Made by a program: the position numbers and the translations under genes. Below the pieces are notes generated by a model. It searched no databases. It was given only the letters and a program-made list of their open reading frames with translations, and was not told where the DNA came from. Of a DNA stretch of 7,180 bases, positions 1-6,418 are shown piece after piece (position 1 is the stretch's first letter; the number at the start of each line of letters is the position of its first letter). Origin of the DNA: an uncultured Lentisphaeria bacterium (GTDB lineage: Bacteria; Verrucomicrobiota; Lentisphaeria; Victivallales; Victivallaceae); NCBI GenBank assembly GCA_949298665.1, contig CASFXO010000427.1:1-7180 (forward strand). Direction: 5' to 3'.

Positions 1-1
1 C

Positions 2-583
2 AAGATGACGTCGGCCACGTACGACGCCGCCAAGGTCAATCTGAACAACCGGGAAAATACGACCAACGGCAAGAATATCTTCTATGCGTTGACCTCGAAC
101 GTGGCCACCGTCGGGACCACGGCGGCGGATCCCCTGTCCGGGACGAAATCGACCACGGACACCTTCGCGTCCGATATCGTTTCGCTTCCCAGCACGACCT
201 TTATCCCGAACCGGGCCGGTATTCTGCGGGAAATCACCTATGCCGATACCGGCGCGACCACGGATATGGGCAAGGAGGCGCTGCTGGCCAAGACCGCCTG
301 TCTGATGACCACCAAATCTCCGCCGTCGGAAGACACCCGCGTCATCCTGGTTGCCCAGGCCGTCACCGACATCGGCGGAGTGAAAGTATCCAAAGTCGTG
401 GAGGGCGAGGATGAACCCCGCACCAGGGATACCACCAAAGGCACTCTGGATTACGAGGACGCCGGTGGTGGCAAACTGGTCTATTTCGACGACATCCGCG
501 GAGAAGTGAAGATGCTTCTGACGGTGAAACGGGATCCGGTGACCAAGCAGTTGAAGGTCACTCAGATGGAATTTGTAGAGTAA
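2..583 (+). CDS. C-terminal part of a PilX / Verru_Chthon-cassette-like surface or pilus-associated protein (5' end outside window)
   Basis: The frame is open to the left edge, so the first visible ATG at position 5 is probably internal and the true start lies outside the window. About 193 residues are visible, ending at TAA 581-583. The visible part has a Thr/Ser/Asp-rich stretch, then a segment 'FIPNRAGILREI', then an alternating block containing 'LLAKTACLMTTKS', 'RVILVAQAVTDIGG' and a closing 'LTVKRDPVTKQLKVTQMEF'. From memory this order resembles the C-termini of PilX/GspK-like proteins in Verrucomicrobia and Lentisphaerae: a Leu/Thr-rich helix, a strand ending in 'AQA..D.GG', and a last 'RDP.T....V...E(F/Y)' strand. 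The N-terminal pilin-like helix that would settle this is not in the window. Stop-to-start spacing of 15 bases suggests co-transcription with the next gene. The family call is tentative; that it is coding is well supported by length and codon bias. Confidence 0.5.
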   Translation, partial: KMTSATYDAAKVNLNNRENTTNGKNIFYALTSNVATVGTTAADPLSGTKSTTDTFASDIVSLPSTTFIPNRAGILREITYADTGATTDMGKEALLAKTACLMTTKSPPSEDTRVILVAQAVTDIGGVKVSKVVEGEDEPRTRDTTKGTLDYEDAGGGKLVYFDDIRGEVKMLLTVKRDPVTKQLKVTQMEFVE

Positions 584-587
584 GGAG
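582..587 (+). promoter_or_regulatory. Shine-Dalgarno site AAGGAG for the 599 start
   Basis: A perfect AAGGAG overlaps the TAA stop of the preceding gene and lies 11 bases before the ATG at 599. It supports 599 as the start. A second in-frame ATG at 611 would be 23 bases away, too far for this site. The overlap of stop codon and ribosome-binding site is typical of genes in one transcript. Confidence 0.75.
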
Positions 588-598
588 AGACCGGAATC

Positions 599-1183
599 AT
601 GATCTGTCGCATGCTGACAGCCTGCCTGACGCTGGGCGTTATCATCCATTGCGCGGCGGCGCCGCAGAGCCGCGGCGGTTCCGCGACGGGCGGCGCGCCG
701 CAGAAATACACGGCGGAGGAAACCAACTGGCTGAAAACCGGACTCTCCGACAATCTGGTGGAGTCCAGCTTGAAAAACTGGGCCAAACAACTGCTCTCCG
801 GGAAAGACGGAGAGCCGCTCTCCGCAGCGGAAATCAAACTCTACAGTCAGCGGGTCAAACGCTGGACGCAATATTATTTCGTGGAGCATGACACGAAAAT
901 CAGTCGTGCCTGGCTCACCGGCTGCGGGAAATACATCGAAGCCCTCGGCAGTGCGCGCGCCAAAATCCGGGAACTCGAAACCAATCGCAAGACCGACCAG
1001 CCGGAATACCGGAAGTGGACCAGCTATTATCAGCAGACAGCGAAACAATTCTCGCAGATCGTGCAGAAACCGGCCAAGATCAGCGACCGGGAATTGCTGT
1101 CGGCTCTCGGCCGGGAAAAACAGGCGGTGCTGACGGCCCTCGCCGAGCAGGAAAAAGGGGAATCGCGCGGTCGCAGAAAATAA
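599..1183 (+). CDS. Small exported helical protein of unknown function
   Basis: I do not recognise this 194-residue protein. Residues 1-21 look like a Sec signal peptide: Arg4, a hydrophobic core 'LTACLTLGVII', and an Ala-rich end, with cleavage around residues 20-21. Cys18 is preceded by His, which does not fit a standard lipobox, so a lipoprotein is possible but not favoured. A Gly/Ser/Pro linker (residues 22-36) leads to a charged, largely helical body (37-185) and a basic tail 'RGRRK'. A motif [R/K]-W-T-x-Y-Y appears twice, at residues 88-93 and 139-144. The Glu/Lys/Gln-rich helices suggest a helical bundle or short coiled coil. The clear ribosome-binding site and the 15-base gap to the upstream gene suggest a periplasmic or envelope partner of that protein. 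No enzymatic motif was seen. Confidence 0.7.
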   Translation: MICRMLTACLTLGVIIHCAAAPQSRGGSATGGAPQKYTAEETNWLKTGLSDNLVESSLKNWAKQLLSGKDGEPLSAAEIKLYSQRVKRWTQYYFVEHDTKISRAWLTGCGKYIEALGSARAKIRELETNRKTDQPEYRKWTSYYQQTAKQFSQIVQKPAKISDRELLSALGREKQAVLTALAEQEKGESRGRRK

Positions 1184-1192
1184 TGGTTGCCA

Positions 1193-1231
1193 ACCGCCGG
1201 AGCGGTGAAGAACGGAAGACCGTACCGTTTT
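1193..1231 (+). terminator. Possible weak terminator: two small hairpins, the second ending in TTTT
   Basis: Just after the stop at 1183 there is a perfect 5-bp stem, ACCGC (1193-1197) with GCGGT (1202-1206) around a 4-base loop. Next, AGAACGG (1209-1215) pairs with CCGTTTT (1225-1231), with one G-T pair and a 9-base loop. The right arm contains the T-run. A competing 4-bp stem (1212-1215 with 1220-1223) also exists. The T-run is short and lies inside the stem, so intrinsic termination would be weak. An attenuator or chance pairing in GC-rich DNA are alternatives. Confidence 0.3.
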
Positions 1232-1232
1232 C

Positions 1233-1278
1233 CCGTTCCGGTAACCGGAGCCGGCAGGGGGGACCGGCCCCGGAACGG
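1233..1278 (+). repeat. Nested inverted repeat (9-bp outer arms)
   Basis: CCGTTCCGG (1233-1241) is perfectly complementary to CCGGAACGG (1270-1278). Inside, GCCGG (1250-1254) pairs with CCGGC (1264-1268) around a 9-base G-rich loop, leaving an 8-base bulge on the left side. No T-run follows, so it is not a standard intrinsic terminator. It could be a leader RNA structure of the transporter, a stabilising hairpin after the upstream gene, or a DNA-binding dyad. Confidence 0.4.
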
Positions 1279-1393
1279 CAAAGGATGCGACGGCACAGCC
1301 CGGAGCGGCGGCGGCGAATGAGCGATGCTGCCGCGGAGCAGGGAATCTTCCATCCGGTTGCCGGGAACAGTCGTATCGCCGCGGAAAATCACC

Positions 1394-2680
1394 ATGTTTG
1401 AGCTTTTTCGAACCAGACGTTTCCTGCCGCTTTTCGTCACGCAGTTCTTCGGCGCGTTCAACGACAACTACCTCAAATGCGCCATCCTGACGCTGGTTAC
1501 GTTCAAACTCGCCGCCGACGCCTCCCGGGCGGCGATGCTGACCAATCTGGCCATGGCGGTCTTCATTCTGCCGTATTTTCTGTTTTCGGCGCTGGCCGGT
1601 CAGATTTCCGACAAATTCGACAAGGCCCCCTGCTGCCGGATCGTCAAGTTCGCCGAAATCGTGCTGATGGCGCTGGCGGCGGCGGCGTTTCTGTGCGGGA
1701 ACATCACGGCTTTGCTGGTGCTGCTTTTCCTGATGGGGGCACAATCCACGTTCTTCAGTCCCGCCAAATATTCGCTGCTGCCGCAGCATCTGAAGGAACG
1801 GGAACTCGTCGCCGGAAACGCCCTCATCGAAGGCGGAACATTTCTTGCCATCCTCATCGGTTCCATCGCCGGCAGCCTGATCATCGCCCTCCCCGGCGGT
1901 GAAGGCTGGTCCGGACTGCTGCTGACCGGGCTGGCCATCGCCGGTTACCTGGCCGGCCGCCGGATCCCTCCGGCGCCGCCGGCGGATCCGGGGATGAAAC
2001 TGTCGCTTCATCTTGTCGCGGAAACGAAAAACATTCTGCAGGATGCTTTTCGGCGCATCCGGGTGCGGCGCTGCATTCTCGCCCTGTCCGGATTCTGGAT
2101 GGTCGGTTCGCTCTATGTCTCTCAGCTTCCGGGGCTGAGCCGCGACGTGCTGGGGGCGGACCATTATGTCAGCACCTTCTTTCTGACCCTCTTCTCCATC
2201 GGCGTCGCGGGCGGATCCGTCGCCGCCTCCCGGCTGCTCCACGGCAGAATTTCCGCACGTCTGGCCCCGGTGGCGGCACTGGGCATGGCGCTGTTCACAC
2301 TGGACTTGTTTTTCGCCACCTCCGGCAAAGGCGGCGCGGACGGAGAATTGCGGTCATTCGCCGCACTGGCGGCACATCTTTCATTCTGGCGGATCGTGCT
2401 GGATCTGCTGGGAATCGCCGTCACCGGAGGCATCTTCTCCGTCCCCCTGCAGGCGCTGATGCAGCGCGCCGCCCCGGCAGGGATGACGGCCCGGGTCATT
2501 GCGGCCAACAATATCGTCAACGCACTCTTCATGGCGCTGGCGGCGCTGGCGGCGGCACTGGCGGTCAAATGCTTCGCCCTGTCCGTCTCCGGCATTTTCC
2601 TCGCAGTCGCGGTCGTCAATGCCGTAAACGCGGGATACTCCCTGAAACTCCTCCGCGCTCCGGCCCGGCACCGCCGGTGA
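1394..2680 (+). CDS. LplT-like major facilitator superfamily transporter
   Basis: This is a 428-residue, roughly 12-helix inner-membrane transporter. Family hallmarks are visible: 'FNDN' at residues 22-25 near the end of the first helix; the loop 'GQISDKFDKA' at 69-78, a form of MFS motif A; 'FFSPAKYSLLP' at 120-130; 'GNALIEGGTF' at 141-150; and 'ARVIAANNIVNA' at 366-377. These match lysophospholipid transporters (LplT) and the MFS part of Aas-type fusions, which flip lysophospholipids inward for re-acylation. No acyltransferase domain is attached and none is next door, so the substrate is inferred. I chose ATG 1394 over the in-frame ATG 1325 because family members begin with a short basic N-terminus right before the first helix, and the extra 23 residues look like non-coding shadow. 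The ribosome site is weak (CGGA about 8 bases upstream). It converges with the minus-strand gene. Confidence 0.9.
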   Translation: MFELFRTRRFLPLFVTQFFGAFNDNYLKCAILTLVTFKLAADASRAAMLTNLAMAVFILPYFLFSALAGQISDKFDKAPCCRIVKFAEIVLMALAAAAFLCGNITALLVLLFLMGAQSTFFSPAKYSLLPQHLKERELVAGNALIEGGTFLAILIGSIAGSLIIALPGGEGWSGLLLTGLAIAGYLAGRRIPPAPPADPGMKLSLHLVAETKNILQDAFRRIRVRRCILALSGFWMVGSLYVSQLPGLSRDVLGADHYVSTFFLTLFSIGVAGGSVAASRLLHGRISARLAPVAALGMALFTLDLFFATSGKGGADGELRSFAALAAHLSFWRIVLDLLGIAVTGGIFSVPLQALMQRAAPAGMTARVIAANNIVNALFMALAALAAALAVKCFALSVSGIFLAVAVVNAVNAGYSLKLLRAPARHRR

Positions 2681-2702
2681 AACCGTCGCAATACCCCCCA
2701 GC
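2665..2702. other. Convergent junction with short hairpin, no clear terminator
   Basis: Only 22 bases (2681-2702) separate the two converging stop codons. CCGGC (2665-2669) and GCCGG (2673-2677) form a 5-bp stem with a 3-base loop at the end of the transporter gene, and CGGT/ACCG (2675-2678, 2682-2685) is an alternative pairing. Neither is followed by a T-run on either strand, so no intrinsic terminator can be called and the two transcripts may overlap at their 3' ends. Confidence 0.3.
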
Positions 2703-5700
2703 TCAGAAGCGCGGAAAAATCACCTGTGTTCCCCGGGCCGCGGCGGACGGCGTCGGCGATGGGAAATCCGGAACCGCATCGGAAAAGACCAGCGGAAATT
2801 TCCGCAGCGGCACGCATTGCCCATCCAGCTCATAGAGATAACCGTCATCGCTCAGCGCCAGCAGGTGATCGCCGCGCACGGCCAGACCACGCAACGGAGC
2901 GGCGCTCTTCCATTCGCCCACTTTTTTCAATGCCCCGTCCAGCAACAGCAACCGACCGTCGTGCCCGGCAACCGCGATCCGGCCACCGGCGGCGGAACGG
3001 AACGACACGATGCTTTCCGGATACCCGCCGAGCATGATCGACGCGCCTTCCTGCTTCTTCCCATCCCGGGGGATACGGTGAATTTCCAGCGCATGGCTGC
3101 TGCGGCCGACGACCGCTTCCATCCGGCCGTCGTCATCCATATCCGTCAGCGCCACGGCACTGGTCCACGGCGTGGTGATCCGGTCAGCGGCGGTCTTGCC
3201 GTCGGCGCGCAGAATCGGCGCGTAGGGATATTCACTGCCGGCAAACACCTCGTCCAGACCGTCGCCGTCGAAATCCCCCGCGGCACCGGCGGTGGCCCCG
3301 TGATACACCTGCCGCTCCCACAGCTTTTCCCCGTCGAAGGTACAGGCATAGTATTTCCAGTTTTCCGCGCCGACAATCAGTGCGGTCGGCCGCCGGTCCC
3401 CTTTGCGGAAGCAGGCGGAGAAGATCGTCCGCACCGTCCCGTTCCGCATCTGAAACGCCGGAACCTCCCGTTTCCACAATTCCCGTCCGTCGGCGGCCAG
3501 ACAGAACAACGGCGCGGCAGCCCCCTGCCCCTCCCGCGGTTCCGGCGGCTGGGTTCCCGCAAAATAACGGAATTCACCCGGCGCGGTTTCCAGTACCGCC
3601 ACGCCGGCCACCGCCGCCGGCAACTGCCGTTCGAAACGGAGTTCGCCCGCCGTATCATATACGCGGAGACGCCCGTCGCGCAATCCCACCGCAACCGTGC
3701 CGCCGCCCTCCGCCAGCGCCGTCACCGGCGACGGCTGCGCCACCGTCCGGACCGCCCCCACCGGAACATTCAACTCCGGCAGTGCCCGAAAGGCGGGACG
3801 GCGGTCCGCCGTGGCCAACGGCGCCAGAGACTGCAGCCCCGACCGGACGGCGGCGACGGCCGGAATCGCCGCAACCGCAGCCCCTTTCCATTCCGGCATC
3901 CAGTCGCCGAAACGCAATTTTTTCGGATTGCCCGCCACCACTCCTTCCGGCCCGGCAAAGCAGTAATCCGCCTCGATTTCGACCTCACCCGCCTTCAACC
4001 GCCCCAGCACGGCCAGCCGCAGCGCCCCGCCGTCGCGCAGCAGCCAGGCGCGGTCGCCGATCCGGAACAGCTCCGGCACCGGGGCGTCCACCGTCCCCGG
4101 CTTCAGATAATGCACCATCACCGTCTCCTCTCCGGGCGCAAAAACGCCGCGGCGGCGCGCCACCCAGTTGCGGGTGTATTTGTCCGCCCAGGGATAGGTG
4201 GCGTAATAACCGTTCTCTCCCGAGTGCCCGGTGTCGAACTTCGTATGCAGCAGCCGCCAGGCCTCGCCGCCTCCGGTGATCGTCAGCCGGAGCCGCCGGT
4301 CCGCCTCGTCGGCAGGACGCTGCTGATACGCCACGGTTTGATCATTGACCGGCGTCGCCTCGCCCAGCAGCCGCCAGCGGCAGTCCAGCTGGTATTCCCC
4401 CGGTTCGAGAAAGCGGACCCGGTCCAGCGCCCAGAATCCGTTTCCCGCGGCAAAACCGATATACCGGGTCCACTCCGCCCCGTTCCAGCCGGTCACGGTG
4501 GTGGCGAGGGCGGCCATTTTCCGATCCGGCGTCATCCCGTGCGAATCCAGCCGGGCAAACCGGGAACGATCCCGCCCGACGCCGAAATAACTCCGTCCAT
4601 TTCGGGAAAGATGCAGCGTGTTGTGTTCCTCCGGATACTTTCGCAGATAATCCCCGTCCACCAGCCAGAGATGCGCACCATCCACATACTGCACCACGGA
4701 GTTGGCATCGTAATGCCCGTGCGGCGCGGCGGACAATCCCGAAGTCGCCAGAAAATCCGCGTCCTTTTTCCAGCTTCCCCGGAAAAAAGCCTTGTCCAGC
4801 ACCGGCCGGTCGAACAATCCGTCCCCCTTGTTGTAAGCCAGAATGAAATCCCCCACCGGAAACACCGCCAGCCCGACCAGATCATCGGACATTTCAAAAG
4901 GCAGGTCATCCGGCACATTGAGCGCCCGGATCATGCTGCGGAAGGATCCGAAGGGCGTCGTCCGGGCGATCAGACTCAGCAGCGCCCCCGATTCCGGATC
5001 GCCGGAAACCGAGTACTCCGTCCCCAGCGCCGGAAAACTCCAGGCGTTGCCCAGCGCCGGATTGTCTCCGTAGGCGGCGGTGTATCCCAGGTGATTATAC
5101 TGCGCCTTGCAGTAGCGGATGTAATTCCGATACACTCCGGTCCGGAAAAACGACAGGTCAAACCTGCCCGACGCCATGACGTAACTGGTGAAAATCTGGT
5201 AATTCAAATATTGATAAGCCGCCGCATCCTCGGGACTGATCGGCTGGTTCGCCACCCCGGAAAGCGCGTTGGCCGCCACCGCCATCCAGTACCGCGCCGG
5301 TTCATACTGATAATGTCGCAGCAGATACTCGGCAATGAAATAAACTGTCCGGGAGCAGAAAATCTCATGGTTGGTCTGGTAGTTCGCCTCTCCCGCGGCG
5401 TAGTCCTTCATCGGCAGCCGCATTTCATAGTAGTCGAAGCAGTTCTCCGCCACCTGCCGCATCAGCTCCGCCGAACGGGCCCGGTCCTCCGGCGTAAACC
5501 ACGGCGACACCGCCACGATCTCCAGCTTCCAGACGTATTCGTGAAACAGAAAGGACGGCGCCGGTCCGCTGGCATCAAAGCGTTTGATATTCTCCTGATA
5601 GTGTTCCAGGTACAGCTTCTGCATCGCCGCCACCGCCTCCGCGTATTCCCGACAGCCGGTCGCCAGAAACCGCGCGAAGGCATCCCGGAACAGCCGGATC

Positions 5701-6371
5701 ACCGTCTGATTCGGAATCCAGCTGTCCGGTTCGGTCAGATGACGGCGCACTTTTTCCACCATCTCCCGGATCGCCGCCGGGTCGGGACGGTGGCCGCGTT
5801 CCCGTTCGCAGGCGATGAAAAACGGCAGCCGGGACGCGTCCGGATTCGCCTGCGCCGCCACCCGGACTCCCGCCAACACCCGTTCCATGGTGCGGCCCCC
5901 GAAATACAGCACCCCCGCCGGATAGTCCAGCAGCTGCGGATAAATCCGCGCCTCATAGTGCCGGGGATCCTGCACGCTCTCTACCGCGCAGACCTCCACC
6001 AGCCGCCGCAGCGGCATGTTGGAACGGTTCTCTCCGAAAAGCACCAGTGTCAACTTCGCCTTCAGTGCTTCATCGGCACTCATCACCGGCAGATCCACTC
6101 CCCAGCAACGCCGGATTTCCGCACGCAGCGCCTCCTCGCCGCCGCGCAAGGTTCCGGTATCAGCCCGGACAATCGCCGCCGCCGGCCGGCCATCCCGCAT
6201 CAGAGCCACCTGTGACACCGGCTCGAATCCGCGAAAGTCCGCCGGAAACGGAGTCGTTACCGTCCGTTGCAGGCGCGGAACAGCCGCGACCTCTTCCGCC
6301 GCCGTTGCAGCCATACAACATGCCCAGACACCGCTCCACAGCACCAACCGGATCATCAGATTTTTCCACAT
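2703..6371 (-). CDS. Exported heparinase II/III-like protein fused to a C-terminal beta-propeller
   Basis: This 1222-residue protein is probably a secreted or periplasmic lyase-type enzyme acting on an acidic (uronic-acid) polysaccharide. Residues 1-25 are a signal peptide (Lys3, Arg8, hydrophobic core, cleavage after 'ATAA'). A small alpha/beta region (about 45-175) precedes an alpha/alpha-toroid (about 195-540) with 'YQTNHEIF' at 331-338. Asn334-His335 matches the Asn-His motif that carries the catalytic Asn in heparinase III-type lyases. The beta-sandwich (about 545-820) opens with 'HGHYDANS' (551-558) and 'WLVDGDYL' (569-576), followed by 'EEHNTL' (581-586), all heparinase II/III hallmarks. 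A catalytic Tyr could not be fixed; Tyr387/389/391 are candidates. Residues about 870-1200 form a propeller with two calcium-loop signatures, 'DFDGDGLDE' (1033-1041) and 'DMDDDGRME' (1077-1085), as in FG-GAP/VCBS or PQQ-like repeats. Start M1 gives the fuller signal peptide; M6 is an alternative. Substrate is unknown. Confidence 0.88.
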   Translation of the reverse strand: MWKNLMIRLVLWSGVWACCMAATAAEEVAAVPRLQRTVTTPFPADFRGFEPVSQVALMRDGRPAAAIVRADTGTLRGGEEALRAEIRRCWGVDLPVMSADEALKAKLTLVLFGENRSNMPLRRLVEVCAVESVQDPRHYEARIYPQLLDYPAGVLYFGGRTMERVLAGVRVAAQANPDASRLPFFIACERERGHRPDPAAIREMVEKVRRHLTEPDSWIPNQTVIRLFRDAFARFLATGCREYAEAVAAMQKLYLEHYQENIKRFDASGPAPSFLFHEYVWKLEIVAVSPWFTPEDRARSAELMRQVAENCFDYYEMRLPMKDYAAGEANYQTNHEIFCSRTVYFIAEYLLRHYQYEPARYWMAVAANALSGVANQPISPEDAAAYQYLNYQIFTSYVMASGRFDLSFFRTGVYRNYIRYCKAQYNHLGYTAAYGDNPALGNAWSFPALGTEYSVSGDPESGALLSLIARTTPFGSFRSMIRALNVPDDLPFEMSDDLVGLAVFPVGDFILAYNKGDGLFDRPVLDKAFFRGSWKKDADFLATSGLSAAPHGHYDANSVVQYVDGAHLWLVDGDYLRKYPEEHNTLHLSRNGRSYFGVGRDRSRFARLDSHGMTPDRKMAALATTVTGWNGAEWTRYIGFAAGNGFWALDRVRFLEPGEYQLDCRWRLLGEATPVNDQTVAYQQRPADEADRRLRLTITGGGEAWRLLHTKFDTGHSGENGYYATYPWADKYTRNWVARRRGVFAPGEETVMVHYLKPGTVDAPVPELFRIGDRAWLLRDGGALRLAVLGRLKAGEVEIEADYCFAGPEGVVAGNPKKLRFGDWMPEWKGAAVAAIPAVAAVRSGLQSLAPLATADRRPAFRALPELNVPVGAVRTVAQPSPVTALAEGGGTVAVGLRDGRLRVYDTAGELRFERQLPAAVAGVAVLETAPGEFRYFAGTQPPEPREGQGAAAPLFCLAADGRELWKREVPAFQMRNGTVRTIFSACFRKGDRRPTALIVGAENWKYYACTFDGEKLWERQVYHGATAGAAGDFDGDGLDEVFAGSEYPYAPILRADGKTAADRITTPWTSAVALTDMDDDGRMEAVVGRSSHALEIHRIPRDGKKQEGASIMLGGYPESIVSFRSAAGGRIAVAGHDGRLLLLDGALKKVGEWKSAAPLRGLAVRGDHLLALSDDGYLYELDGQCVPLRKFPLVFSDAVPDFPSPTPSAAARGTQVIFPRF

Positions 6372-6418
6372 AGCCGGACCTGCCCCGTCTTCCTTTTCTT
6401 CTTTATTCTTTTCGAACG
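6372..6418 (-). promoter_or_regulatory. Purine-rich leader between the two minus-strand genes
   Basis: Read on the minus strand, 6413-6388 is a 26-base stretch of A and G broken by a single T (complement of A6405), standing out in GC-rich surroundings. It includes AGGAAGA (6394-6388), but AGGA is 19 bases from the ATG at 6371, longer than usual. A nearer CAGG (6382-6379) is 7 bases away but weak. The tract is likely unstructured and could help ribosome loading. The gap is short enough for co-transcription, and I see no terminator hairpin in it. Confidence 0.4.

Larger units (their letters stand above)
1184..1393 (+). other. Non-coding gap with clustered inverted repeats, upstream of the transporter
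   Basis: This 210-base stretch separates the small exported protein from the transporter. Reading frames crossing it are Arg/Pro-rich and look like frame shadows, so I treat it as non-coding. Its first half holds several short inverted repeats, listed separately. I saw no convincing -35/-10 pair and no riboswitch core I could name. It must hold a promoter for the transporter unless that gene is read from the upstream operon. Confidence 0.5.

Noticed and set aside
646..654. Cys18 of the small exported protein as a lipoprotein attachment site
   Set aside because: The residue before Cys is His, where lipoboxes normally have Gly, Ala or Ser. An Ala-rich type I cleavage site directly after it is the simpler reading.
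1325..1393. Upstream ATG at 1325 as the transporter start, adding 23 residues
   Set aside because: The extension is not hydrophobic, has no family resemblance, and would separate the start from the usual short N-terminus before the first helix. ATG 1394 fits the family.
1015..1401. A 128-codon plus-strand frame bridging the small exported protein and the gap
   Set aside because: It overlaps a better supported gene in another frame and is Arg/Gly/Ser-rich throughout, with no ribosome site or recognisable features.
3380..4279. A 299-codon plus-strand frame within the lyase gene's propeller region
   Set aside because: The translation is low-complexity Pro/Arg/Ala/Ser, typical of an off-frame shadow in GC-rich DNA, and it conflicts with the well-supported minus-strand gene.
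2817..6215. A very long open frame (1132 codons) on the plus strand, opposite the lyase gene
   Set aside because: Its first codon positions pair with third positions of the minus-strand gene. Plus-strand stops there require minus-strand codons ending in A, which the strong GC3 bias makes rare. The product is Arg/Pro/His/Gln-rich with no domain pattern, while the minus strand shows clear family motifs and a signal peptide.
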